Origin: Paraburkholderia madseniana | GTDB taxonomy: Bacteria; Pseudomonadota; Gammaproteobacteria; Burkholderiales; Burkholderiaceae | Length of the DNA: 64,000 nt | Direction of reading: 5' to 3' | NCBI RefSeq assembly: GCF_009690905.1 | Contig: NZ_VOSW01000012.1 | Coordinates: 62,001-126,000, forward strand | In this document: piece after piece, positions 1-8,708 of the stretch | Layout of the letters: every line of letters begins with the position of its first letter | Position numbering within the stretch: the stretch's first letter is position 1 | Notes under the pieces: generated by a model | Databases searched by the model: none | The model's input: only the letters and a program-made list of their open reading frames with translations | Told to the model about the DNA's origin: nothing | Program-made: the position numbers and the translations under genes

Positions 1-495
1 CATCGGGTTCGAGGTCTGTAGAACCGGCTCTTTGCCGAGCGCGCGGGCCGTTTTCACGAGCGTCGTTTCGGCCGTGTAAAACTGCTCGGGCGTCTGGTTC
101 CGCATCACTTCGTTAATGCCGTAGTTGATCAACACGATCTGCGCGGGCGAAGCGGCGAGCCGTTCCTGCCACGGCAGGCCGGCGGTCGGGCCGGCGCGGC
201 GGTTGCCGGTGCCGTCGCGCAGTTGGCTGGCCATCGTGCCGCCCACGCCGTAGTTCGTGACGCGCACCCGTTGACCGTACCTGGCCTGCAATTCGTCCTG
301 CAGATACGACACGGCGTTTTGCGCCTGCGGTCCGCAGTGGCCTTCGCTGCACGTAATGCCGAGCGTGGTCGAATCGCCGTAGGCGTCGACCAGCACCTGC
401 GATGCCGGTCCGCTGGCGTGCGCATCCAGTGTCAGCGAAACCAGCACTGACGCAGCGGCCGACACGCCCGCAGCGAACCACGCGCGGCGCCTCAT
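1..495 (-). CDS. Secreted SGNH/GDSL-type hydrolase, 3' end outside window
   Basis: Reading inward from an ATG at 495, the frame is open for 165 codons and runs off the window, so the C-terminus is missing. Residues 1-28 look like a signal peptide (arginine-rich start, hydrophobic core, Ala-x-Ala-type end near DAHAS). Block I of the SGNH family is visible as YGDSTTLG around residues 39-46, with Ser42 as the likely nucleophile. A Gly-rich block II (NYGVGG) and a block III-like NYGINE follow. The family hydrolyses esters, often acetyl groups on sugars. The ATG overlaps the stop of the upstream acyltransferase gene by four bases (ATGA), so the two are probably translationally coupled. I infer a periplasmic or secreted esterase acting on surface polysaccharide; the substrate is unknown. 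Confidence 0.8.
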   Translation of the reverse strand, partial: MRRRAWFAAGVSAAASVLVSLTLDAHASGPASQVLVDAYGDSTTLGITCSEGHCGPQAQNAVSYLQDELQARYGQRVRVTNYGVGGTMASQLRDGTGNRRAGPTAGLPWQERLAASPAQIVLINYGINEVMRNQTPEQFYTAETTLVKTARALGKEPVLQTSNPM

Positions 496-1580
496 GCGCG
501 GCTTTGCGGCGCTTGCGATGCGCCCCCCGACACGCTGCCGGCGGGCGCATGGGCTTTGCCTGCCGAGCCGAAGATCAAGCGTTTTTCGAACGCGAACCAC
601 GTGATGCTGGCGTAGGCGAGGGTGATCGCGAGTGCGAGCGCCGCGGTCAGATAGCGGTTCAGATGCAGCGGCCACAGCGTGTACAGCACGCTCAGGTGAA
701 TCAGATAGATCGTGTAGCTGATCGTGCCGATATAGACCAGCACGGGGTTGCACAGCAGCCGCTTGACGATGCCCTTGCTTTGCAGGGCGATGACCACGAC
801 CGAAGTACAAAGCACCAACGAAACGCTGTAGAGCGCGGCGTTCGACAGCGGCGTATTGGCCGCCCGGAACCGCGGATAGTGCAGATGCAGCCACGCCAGC
901 ACCGCGAGCGCGGCAAAAAAGCCGAGCACGGCGAGACCCTTGAACGGTTCGAGTGCATTGCGATCGCGCCGTACGGCGACGGCGAGCAACGCGCCGGCCG
1001 CCAACAGGTCCATGCGGAACGGCGTCAGGTAATAGATCGGCCAGAACGAATCGAACCAGGGCGTGGCGACCGCGCGCAGCACCGGCACCAGCACGATCAA
1101 CGCGGCCGCCGCGTAGCCGAGCACGCGCTCGGGCAGCAGCAGGATCACGAACGGCCAGAAGATATAGAACTGCTCTTCGACCGCCAGTGACCACAGCACA
1201 TTCAGGCTGTCGTGACCGCTTTGATTGAGCGCGTCGCCGATATTGGTCGCGAAGAACGCATACCACTGCCAGTGCTGCGCCCAGCCGAAGCCGAACAGAA
1301 TCGACGACACCGCCATCAGCAGCAGATAAGGCGGCAGGATGCGCCGCGCCCGGCGTGCATAGAAATAGCCGAAATACGACTGCTGACGCGCCTTTCGTTC
1401 GAGCAGGATGCCGGTAATCAGGAAACCGCTCAAAACAAAAAACAGATCGACGCCCATCCACAGCGGCGCTTTCAAGGCGTGCTGGGCGAATACCGCGAGC
1501 ACAGCGATGGCGCGCAAACCGTCGAGCTGCACGATGCGGCGAGAGTGAGAAGGCGCTAAGGGCAGTGCGCTAGCAGTCAT
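492..1580 (-). CDS. Acyltransferase 3 family membrane protein
   Basis: This 362-residue integral membrane protein belongs to the acyltransferase-3 (OafA/NodX-like) family, which usually O-acetylates sugars of LPS, capsule or exopolysaccharide. The N-terminus carries QLDGLRAIAVLAVF with a following His (FAQHAL), then FFVLSGFLITG and the basic YARRARRILPPY segment, all typical of the family. About ten hydrophobic helices follow. An in-frame extension to 1628 exists, but the ATG at 1580 fits the family N-terminus better and has a short GGA stretch just upstream. The gene overlaps the SGNH hydrolase by 4 bp; an acetyl transferase paired with an SGNH hydrolase fits polysaccharide acetyl editing, which is inference. 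Confidence 0.85.
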   Translation of the reverse strand: MTASALPLAPSHSRRIVQLDGLRAIAVLAVFAQHALKAPLWMGVDLFFVLSGFLITGILLERKARQQSYFGYFYARRARRILPPYLLLMAVSSILFGFGWAQHWQWYAFFATNIGDALNQSGHDSLNVLWSLAVEEQFYIFWPFVILLLPERVLGYAAAALIVLVPVLRAVATPWFDSFWPIYYLTPFRMDLLAAGALLAVAVRRDRNALEPFKGLAVLGFFAALAVLAWLHLHYPRFRAANTPLSNAALYSVSLVLCTSVVVIALQSKGIVKRLLCNPVLVYIGTISYTIYLIHLSVLYTLWPLHLNRYLTAALALAITLAYASITWFAFEKRLIFGSAGKAHAPAGSVSGGASQAPQSRA

Positions 1581-2267
1581 GAACCGTCCATGGTGTGAAG
1601 CGGATGGGCCGGGCGAAGGATCGCGCAAGTCTTCTCAAGTCAGGAACAGGGCTTGAGGGCAAGGGCGCGCTCGCTTCGCGTCGCAACGGAAGTGCATTCG
1701 ATTCTAGGGAAAATAAATTGATGAAAAAACGGGAATGAAATAGATAAATGAATCAGATTGCAACAGGGTGTTTCGTTATCCATTCGCAATAGATTTTTAT
1801 GCTTGTGCCTTGTGGCTGTCGCAATCCGTAAGAAGTGCAGCCGGAATCAGGCTACATCGGTAAGGATGGGGCGCAAGGGCACTGCGGGACGCAGGCGTTC
1901 ACGTCCATTTTCATTTAATCGATTTTTAAATCATTTTCTTTCACGATGCTTAAAGCGCCGAATATTTTTGAATTATTTTCGATTTTCGTCGCGGCATTCT
2001 TTCCGCGTAATGTGAGCCGTGTGGACGGGTGGCCGGGGATGGCGCGTGCGTCACGCGCCGACTGCTCGTATTCGATCGGGTTCGCGTTGGACCGTGGGCG
2101 CTGTGATGAGCCTGATTACTAAGCCCCTTCTTATACGTCGTGTCTTGCGGGAATCAGTCTCGTGTTCTTGCGTCGCTGCTAGCGGCCTCAGCCGTCATCT
2201 CATTGGATTTTGCATCCGCGCGGGCCCGTTGCCTGATCGCGGCACGGCCCTGATTGGAGGAATAACT
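1581..2267. other. AT-rich intergenic region of divergent promoters
   Basis: About 690 bases separate the acyltransferase (leftward) from the beta-propeller gene (rightward). The part from about 1690 to 2000 is clearly richer in A and T than the rest of the window, with runs such as TTTTTAAATC and AATATTTTTGAATTATTTT. No open frame here looks coding. It probably carries the promoters of both flanking operons and could be a target of an H-NS/MvaT-type silencer; no clear -35/-10 pair can be defended. Confidence 0.5.
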
Positions 2268-4469
2268 TTGGCCCGTTTCACGTTCAAAACCTGGATTGCT
2301 GTGTTTGCCTATGCGGCCGGAATGACGGCGGCGTCGGTCAGCTTCACGGCATCCGCGGAAACCGTGTTGAACGCGAAAAATTCCTGGATCGGTAACACCT
2401 TCGGTTTCGGCGATGGCACGTGGACGCAGATCAACATCACCGCGATTGCGGTCGCGCCTGACGGCAAGGTCTATACGAACGCGCCGTGGGACGAAAGCGG
2501 CGCCGAAGCGAGCGTCTACCAGAACGGCAAGATGCTCGGCTTCGCGGGCGGCACGCATGGTTGGGGCAACGGCGGCGGCAGCGCGATCGCGGTGAATCGC
2601 AAGTACGCCTTCGTGGCGATCGAAGTCGGCAACGAGAAAGGACGTCTGGTCGAGCAGGGCGTGTGGCCGGAAAAGGGCAAACAGTGGTTCGGCATTTCGC
2701 GTCGGCAGATCGCCGATCCGAAGCGCGCCGCGCCGTTCCAGCCGGCCGCGAAAAGCGCTGACCCGCATGCGCAACTCGCAGCGGGCTTTTTGATGATGAA
2801 CGAAGTGCCGACCGGCACGAGTGCCGAAATCGGCGGCATGGCGGCGAATGACACCACGCTTTACGCGGCGAACACGGCGCGCGATCGCATCGAAGTGTAT
2901 GACGCGGAATCGATGCAGCAGAAAACAACCTGGACCGTGCACGAGCCGGGCCGTATCGCGCTAGCCCCCGACGGCACGCTCTGGGTGTTGAGCGGCACGC
3001 GCAACGATAAGGCGCCGCAAGTGGAGCACTACACCGCCGCGGGCAAGCGCATCGACGAAACATTCACGTTGCCCGCCGATACGGTCGCGGTCGATATCGC
3101 TTTGGATGCACAGGGCCGCGTTCTGATCGCGGACAACGGTCCGCGCCAACAGGTGCTGTTTTTCAGCAAGGGCAACGGCCGTTATGCGGAGTCGGGCTCG
3201 CTCGGTGAACGCGGTGGCATTTTCAGCGGTACGCCCGGCAAGCCAGGCCCGCAGCGCTTCAACGGTTTGACCGGCGTTGGCGTGGATGCACGCGGCAACG
3301 TCTATGTGTCGACCAACGGCATCGGACCACGCTACGAACCGATCGGCGCGGGCCTCGGTGCCACGCTCGAGAGTTACGCGCCGGACGGCAAACAGAACTG
3401 GCAGGTGCAAGGCTTGTTGTTCGTCGACGGCGCGTGGATCGATCCGTCGCGTCCGGACAGCGTCTATACCGGCAACAAGCGCTTCGAACTCGATCTCTCG
3501 AAGCCTGCGGGGCAGGACTGGAAATACGCGGGCTTTCTGTCGAACCGCTTCAAGTATCCCGACGACCCGGTCTTTCACACCGATCAATATCCCGGCTTGC
3601 CGATCGCTCGCAAGCTCAAGGGCCGCACGTTTCTGTACTTGACCGACATGTACGCGGACCACCTGAAGATCTATCGCTTCGATCCGCAGCACGACGGCGA
3701 GACTGCGATTCCTTCGGGCTTCATCGCCGGGCGTGAGCGCGCGGTCTCCAAGGTGCCGAACGCGCCGCCGGGGGGCGACTGGATCTGGCGCGACGTGAAC
3801 GGCGACGGCAAGTTCAACACGGACGAATTCACGCTCAACACGAGCGGCACGAAGCTCGCGGGCGGCTGGGGCTGGTGGGTCGATAGTGCAGGCGACATCT
3901 GGCGCACCCGCGATAACAAGGGCATTTATCGCTTCCGTTTCGGCGGACTCGATGCGAAGGGCAACCCGATCTACTCGTATTCGAACCTGACGCAGTACCC
4001 GGTGCCGCAACCGTTCACCGAACTGCATCGCGCGATCTACGAGCCCGACACCGACACGATGTATGTGACCGGCTATACGCCCGATACGCCGGTGGATCGC
4101 GGCTTCTGGAAAGAAGTGGGCCGCGTGCTGGTGCGCTACGACAAATGGTCGAGCGGCAATCCGGTGCAGCGCTATTCGATCACGCTGCCGTGGACGACGC
4201 AAACCAAACCCATCGCCACGATCATCGGCCTCACCGTTGAAGGGCAATACCTATTCGGCGTCGAGCCGGTCGGCGCAGTGCACGTGTGGGACAAGGACAG
4301 CGGCAAGGAGATCGGCGTGATCCGTCCAGGCCCGGAAGTGGGCAGCGCGTCGGGTTGGGTCGATGTGCCCAACGGCATCAGCGCCGCGAAGCGCAGCAAT
4401 GGCGAGTACCTCGTGTTCGTCGAAGAAGACGCGCGCGGGAAAGTGATGATGTATCGCTGGAAACCATGA
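2268..4469 (+). CDS. Secreted beta-propeller (NHL/SMP-30-like) protein with EF-hand loop
   Basis: The frame is open from 2019, but the real start is most likely the TTG at 2268: a perfect GGAGG lies at 2256-2260, seven bases upstream, and the protein then begins with a good signal peptide ending near residue 30 (FTASA before ETVLN). The mature part, about 700 residues, is rich in beta-propeller blades with repeated pieces such as 'VAPDGKVYTNA', 'LAPDGTLWVL' and 'VDARGNVYVSTNG'. A calcium-binding EF-hand-type loop, DVNGDGKFNTDE, is at about residues 509-520. No catalytic motif is recognised. It is the first gene of the flippase/glycosyltransferase operon (66 bases to the next gene), so a periplasmic or secreted role in polysaccharide handling is possible but unproven. 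Confidence 0.8.
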   Translation: MARFTFKTWIAVFAYAAGMTAASVSFTASAETVLNAKNSWIGNTFGFGDGTWTQINITAIAVAPDGKVYTNAPWDESGAEASVYQNGKMLGFAGGTHGWGNGGGSAIAVNRKYAFVAIEVGNEKGRLVEQGVWPEKGKQWFGISRRQIADPKRAAPFQPAAKSADPHAQLAAGFLMMNEVPTGTSAEIGGMAANDTTLYAANTARDRIEVYDAESMQQKTTWTVHEPGRIALAPDGTLWVLSGTRNDKAPQVEHYTAAGKRIDETFTLPADTVAVDIALDAQGRVLIADNGPRQQVLFFSKGNGRYAESGSLGERGGIFSGTPGKPGPQRFNGLTGVGVDARGNVYVSTNGIGPRYEPIGAGLGATLESYAPDGKQNWQVQGLLFVDGAWIDPSRPDSVYTGNKRFELDLSKPAGQDWKYAGFLSNRFKYPDDPVFHTDQYPGLPIARKLKGRTFLYLTDMYADHLKIYRFDPQHDGETAIPSGFIAGRERAVSKVPNAPPGGDWIWRDVNGDGKFNTDEFTLNTSGTKLAGGWGWWVDSAGDIWRTRDNKGIYRFRFGGLDAKGNPIYSYSNLTQYPVPQPFTELHRAIYEPDTDTMYVTGYTPDTPVDRGFWKEVGRVLVRYDKWSSGNPVQRYSITLPWTTQTKPIATIIGLTVEGQYLFGVEPVGAVHVWDKDSGKEIGVIRPGPEVGSASGWVDVPNGISAAKRSNGEYLVFVEEDARGKVMMYRWKP

Positions 4470-4535
4470 CACAACGCATGGCATGACCGCTTTCTTCGCA
4501 ATACCAGGCAAATGTAGTCAAACCCAAGGCATCCG

Positions 4536-6002
4536 ATGGACAAAGGCATTCTCAAGAACGTAGCGATCAACTTCTTCGGGTTGGTGCTGCCGACTTTCGT
4601 CTCGCTCGTGACCGTGCCGTCGTATATCAAGCTGCTCGGCGTCGAGCGCTACGGCGTGATCAGTCTCGTGTGGACCCTGATCGGCTACTTCGGGATTCTC
4701 GATCTTGGCATGAGCATGGCCGCGCAGAATCACATCTCGAAGGCGCGCGCCTCGGGCGACAAGGGCGAGAGCGCGCGCGTGTTCTGGAGCGCGACGTGGC
4801 TCAATCTCGCGACGGGTGTGATCGGCGGCCTGATCATCTATTTCGGCGCGTTTCTGTACACCGCGTACTTCACCAAGGTGTCGCCCGAGTTGCAGCATGA
4901 GGTCTATATGGCGCTGCCGTGGCTCGCGGTGGCGATTCCGATTGCCAACGTGTCGTGGGTGTTCGCCGGTGCAATCAACGGCGCGGAGCGCTTTGGTGTC
5001 TACAACACCAACCAGACGATCGGCACCTTCCTGTTCCAGTTGCTGCCGCTCGGCGCTGCTTTGTGGCTGGGGGCGACCTTGCAGAACGTACTCGCCGCGG
5101 CGGTGTTCGCACGGATTCTCGCAGCGATTCTGCTGGGCCGCTCCGCGCTGAAGGTGTTGGACATCCGCAGTGTTCTGCCGCCGCAACTCGGCGTGGCAAA
5201 GGGGCTCTTCAACTTCGGCGGCTGGATGCTGATTGCGAGCGTCACTAACATGATCGCCGAATCGCTCGACCGCGTGATGCTCGGCACGAGTCTCGGCGCG
5301 CGTTTCGTCACCTACTACACGGTGCCGCAGAACCTCGTGACGCGTCTGAATATCGTGCCGACCGCGCTGGTGCGCACGTTGTTTCCACGCCTCTCAGCCG
5401 TGGGCCGCGCGGATGCGGACACCATCACGCAGCAATCGCTCGAATTCCTTAACGGCGTGTTCACGCCGGTCGCGTTGGTCGCGATGCTGGTGCTCGAACC
5501 GTTCCTGCATCTGTGGGTCGGCAATGAGATCGCCACCGTGGCCGCGCCGGTGGGCCGGATCATGATCGTTGCCGTGTGGCTCGTCGGCCAGGCGAACGTC
5601 ACGCGGATTCTGATTCAGTCACAGGTCAACCCGGCCACCGCCGCGCGGGTCGGTTTGTTCGAATTGCCCTTGTTTGCAGGGGCATTGTGGCTCGGCATTA
5701 CGCATTTTGGTTTGACCGGCGCGGCGATGGCCGTGGCCGGCCGGGCGCTGTTCGATTACGCGGTGCTGCTGCGCCTGTCGGCGATTCGCGCCCGCCAGAT
5801 CGCGCTCGACATGCTCGCCCACCTCGCTTTTCTGCTGGCCAGCCTGTGGCTTGCCAGCTTCCTGCCGAGTCTCGCCTTGGCGATCGTCGCCGGCCTGTTG
5901 ATGGTTGGCGCGAACGTCGCCTGGTCGATCACGATGACACCCGCTTTGCGCGATCTTGCGCGTTCACTGCTGTTGCGACTGAATCCGAGGAAAAGCGCAT
6001 GA
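4536..6002 (+). CDS. Wzx-like polysaccharide flippase (MATE/MOP superfamily)
   Basis: This 488-residue protein is hydrophobic almost throughout, with about 12-14 predicted membrane helices, starting MDKGILKNVAINFFGLVLPTF. The N-terminal half contains 'YGVISLVWTLIGYFGILDLGMS', which is characteristic of RfbX/Wzx and related oligosaccharide flippases. Such proteins move undecaprenyl-linked sugar repeat units across the inner membrane. The start has an AAGG sequence eight bases upstream. Its TGA stop overlaps the ATG of the glycosyltransferase gene (ATGA at 5999-6002), indicating co-translation. No polymerase (Wzy) or priming transferase is visible in this window, so any repeat-unit pathway would need other loci. 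Confidence 0.85.
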   Translation: MDKGILKNVAINFFGLVLPTFVSLVTVPSYIKLLGVERYGVISLVWTLIGYFGILDLGMSMAAQNHISKARASGDKGESARVFWSATWLNLATGVIGGLIIYFGAFLYTAYFTKVSPELQHEVYMALPWLAVAIPIANVSWVFAGAINGAERFGVYNTNQTIGTFLFQLLPLGAALWLGATLQNVLAAAVFARILAAILLGRSALKVLDIRSVLPPQLGVAKGLFNFGGWMLIASVTNMIAESLDRVMLGTSLGARFVTYYTVPQNLVTRLNIVPTALVRTLFPRLSAVGRADADTITQQSLEFLNGVFTPVALVAMLVLEPFLHLWVGNEIATVAAPVGRIMIVAVWLVGQANVTRILIQSQVNPATAARVGLFELPLFAGALWLGITHFGLTGAAMAVAGRALFDYAVLLRLSAIRARQIALDMLAHLAFLLASLWLASFLPSLALAIVAGLLMVGANVAWSITMTPALRDLARSLLLRLNPRKSA

Positions 6003-8446
6003 ACCACGAAGTCCTTGAAGAAGCCGTGCTGCAACCCGCGACGCGCAGCGCACTGGCTGAACTCACCACCGTTCCCGGTGTTCAGGCGCCGTCGCGCCGC
6101 TCGGCGTTGCGTAGCGACAAGACGGTGCGTGTCGCGATCGTGCACGACTGGCTCGTCACCTATGCGGGCGCCGAGAAGGTGCTCGAACAGATTGTCGCGT
6201 GCTTTCCGGACGCGGACCTGTTCAGCCTCGTCGATTTTCTCGACGACCGCAGCTTTCTGCGTGGCAAGCCGGTCACCACCTCGTTCATCCAGAAACTGCC
6301 GCTTGCACGGACCAAATACCGCACGTATCTGCCCTTGATGCCGCTCGCGATCGAGCAGCTCGACGTGTCGGCCTACGACGTGGTGATTTCCAGCAGTCAC
6401 GCGGTCGCGAAGGGCGTTCTGACCGGCCCCGATCAGGTGCATATCAGCTACGTGCATTCGCCGATTCGCTACGCATGGGATCTGCAGCATCAGTACCTGC
6501 AGCAGTCGAAGCTGACCGCCGGGCCGAAGTCCGCGATGGCGCGGCTGATTCTGCACTACATCCGCAACTGGGATATCCGCACGTCGAACTCGGTGGACGG
6601 CTTTGTTGCAAACTCCGATTTCATCGCGCGGCGGATCAGGAAGGTTTATCAGCGCGAAGCGCAGGTGATCTTTCCGCCCGTCGATGTCGAAGCGTTTGCG
6701 CTATGCACCGACAAGGATGATTTCTATCTGACCGCCTCGCGGATGGTGCCGTACAAGAAGATCGATCTGATCGTCGAAGCGTTCGCGCAGATGCCGGAGC
6801 GCAAGCTGGTGGTGATCGGCGACGGCCCCGATATGCAGAAGATCCGCGCGAAGGCAGGGCCGAATGTCGAGATCATGGGCTATCAGCCGTTCAAGGTGCT
6901 CAAGGAAAAGATGAGCCGCGCGAAAGCTTTCGTGTTCGCCGCGGAAGAAGACTTCGGCATTTCAGTGGTCGAAGCGCAGGCCTGCGGCACGCCGGTGATC
7001 GCCTACGGCAAGGGCGGGGCGCTTGAAACCGTGCGCGATCTGTCCGAGTCGCGGCCCACCGGCATGTTCTTCGACGAGCAGAACGTCGAGTCGATCATTG
7101 CGGCGGTCGAGCGTTTCGACGGCCACGTGAAGCGTTTTTCGCCAGTGGATTGCCGCGCGAACGCCGAGCAGTTCTCGGCCGCGAATTTCCGCGAACGTTT
7201 CTTCGCCCACGTGCGGGCTTCGGTGCCGGCATTGCGCTCGGCGACGCTGCCGCCGTACGTTCCGTATAAAGCAGAGCCGGGTGCCAACGCACCGCGCATC
7301 CTCGCGGTCGACCAGAGTGGGGTGCTCGGCGGCGCCGAGTTATCGCTGCTGGAAATCGTCAAAGCTTTGCGCTCGCGCATCGAAGTCGTACTGTTCGACG
7401 ACGGCCCGTTCCGCACTGCTTTGGCGAAGGCTGGCGTGACTGTCAACGTGCTGGATGCCGGCGCATTGCGCAATGTGCGTAAGCAGGGCGGTTCGCTGCC
7501 GAAGGGTCAGGCGCTCAAGGGCTTGATGTCGCTCGTGCGCGCCACCGCGAAACGCGCGCGCGACGCCGAGGTGATCTATGCGAACACGCAGCGCGCGATG
7601 GTGATCGGTGCGATTGCCGGCAAGCTTGCCAGGCGGCCGGTGGTCTGGCATCTGCGGGATATCGTGAGTCCCGAGCATTTTGGCGGTAAGCAACTGGCGA
7701 TTATCAAGTGGTGCGCGCGCCTCGGCCTCACGCACGTGATCGCCAATTCGGCGGCTTCCGCCCGCGCCTTCGCGGAACTCACGCACTTCGACAAAAAGCA
7801 TATCGACGTGGTGTTCAACGGTATCTCCGCGGCGCCGTTCGACGCGTTGCGTACGGTCCCGCAAGCGACGTTGCGCCAGCGCCTGAACCTGCCGCAGGAT
7901 GCGTTTCTGGTCGGCTCGTTCAGCCGCCTCGCGCGCTGGAAGGGCCAACACGTGTTGCTCGAAGCGATGGTCCTCAATCCGCAGATGCATGCGGTGCTGG
8001 TGGGCGCGCCGTTGTTCGGCGAGGACGCGTACGAGATCGAACTGCATGCTTTCGTCGCCGCGCATAACCTCGGTGGCCGGGTGCATTTCCTCGGCTTCCA
8101 GCACGACATTCCGGCTTGCATGTGCGCGGTCGATGCGGTCGTCCATACGTCGATTACGCCGGAGCCGTTCGGTCGCGTGATCGTCGAGGGGATGCTGGCG
8201 CAGCGGCCGGTGGTGGCGGCACGCGCAGGCGGCGTGCTGGAGATCATCGACGATTACGAGAACGGCGTGCTATGCACCCCCGGCGACGCGCATGGTCTCG
8301 CCGATACGCTCGCCGAGTTGCGCTCGAACGACGAGCTGCGTAACAGGCTGGTCAGAAATGGCTATCAGACGGCGTTGAGCCGGTTCGGGACGGCGACGTA
8401 TGTGGAAGGTGTCGAGCGGATTCTGAAGCGCGTGGCGGGGCGTTGA
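5999..8446 (+). CDS. Tandem GT4-GT4 glycosyltransferase fusion
   Basis: The 815-residue product contains two complete GT-B glycosyltransferases of family 4. Domain one spans about residues 40-420: it starts with VRVAIVHDWLVTYAGAEKV, has the acceptor-side 'YVHSPIRYAWD', and ends with the donor-site E-x7-E in EEDFGISVVE. Domain two starts near residue 430 with 'ILAVDQSGVLGGAELSLLE' and has its own E-x7-E-type motif in EPFGRVIVEG. The ATG at 5999 overlaps the flippase stop and has a GAGGA site; the longer open frame back to 5576 overlaps the flippase and is rejected. Each half would transfer a nucleotide-activated sugar at the cytoplasmic membrane face. No frameshift or second start is needed: the fusion is continuous. 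Sugar specificity cannot be read from the sequence. Confidence 0.85.
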   Translation: MNHEVLEEAVLQPATRSALAELTTVPGVQAPSRRSALRSDKTVRVAIVHDWLVTYAGAEKVLEQIVACFPDADLFSLVDFLDDRSFLRGKPVTTSFIQKLPLARTKYRTYLPLMPLAIEQLDVSAYDVVISSSHAVAKGVLTGPDQVHISYVHSPIRYAWDLQHQYLQQSKLTAGPKSAMARLILHYIRNWDIRTSNSVDGFVANSDFIARRIRKVYQREAQVIFPPVDVEAFALCTDKDDFYLTASRMVPYKKIDLIVEAFAQMPERKLVVIGDGPDMQKIRAKAGPNVEIMGYQPFKVLKEKMSRAKAFVFAAEEDFGISVVEAQACGTPVIAYGKGGALETVRDLSESRPTGMFFDEQNVESIIAAVERFDGHVKRFSPVDCRANAEQFSAANFRERFFAHVRASVPALRSATLPPYVPYKAEPGANAPRILAVDQSGVLGGAELSLLEIVKALRSRIEVVLFDDGPFRTALAKAGVTVNVLDAGALRNVRKQGGSLPKGQALKGLMSLVRATAKRARDAEVIYANTQRAMVIGAIAGKLARRPVVWHLRDIVSPEHFGGKQLAIIKWCARLGLTHVIANSAASARAFAELTHFDKKHIDVVFNGISAAPFDALRTVPQATLRQRLNLPQDAFLVGSFSRLARWKGQHVLLEAMVLNPQMHAVLVGAPLFGEDAYEIELHAFVAAHNLGGRVHFLGFQHDIPACMCAVDAVVHTSITPEPFGRVIVEGMLAQRPVVAARAGGVLEIIDDYENGVLCTPGDAHGLADTLAELRSNDELRNRLVRNGYQTALSRFGTATYVEGVERILKRVAGR

Positions 8447-8538
8447 GGGGCTTGTGCGGGCGCTTAAGCGGATGAACGTGCGAAGTGATTTAACGCGGGG
8501 GTAGGCAGGGACTCGGCCGGTTTCTGTCGTTAGCGCAG

Positions 8539-8576
8539 CGGAGCGAAAGTCCTGAGGACTTCCGCTCCGTTTTTTT
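8539..8576 (+). terminator. Rho-independent terminator after the glycosyltransferase operon
   Basis: Arms at 8539-8552 and 8556-8569 pair over 14 positions with one mismatch around a TGA loop. They are followed by seven T residues at 8570-8576. It lies 92 bases after the glycosyltransferase stop. Confidence 0.85.
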
Positions 8577-8708
8577 CGCGCTACACACCACCTATGCAAC
8601 TGGGTTGTACAACGTGATCCCGGCGGCAAGGCTTGCTCGCATTGTCGAAGGAGAAACCTGTTTCTGAAGTGAACATTGTGTTTCTCCGATCTTTCTACTG
8701 CATCGCTC

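Noticed and set aside
5576..5998. Upstream extension of the tandem glycosyltransferase frame
   Set aside because: It lies inside the flippase gene in another frame and ends before the ATG at 5999, which has a ribosome-binding site.
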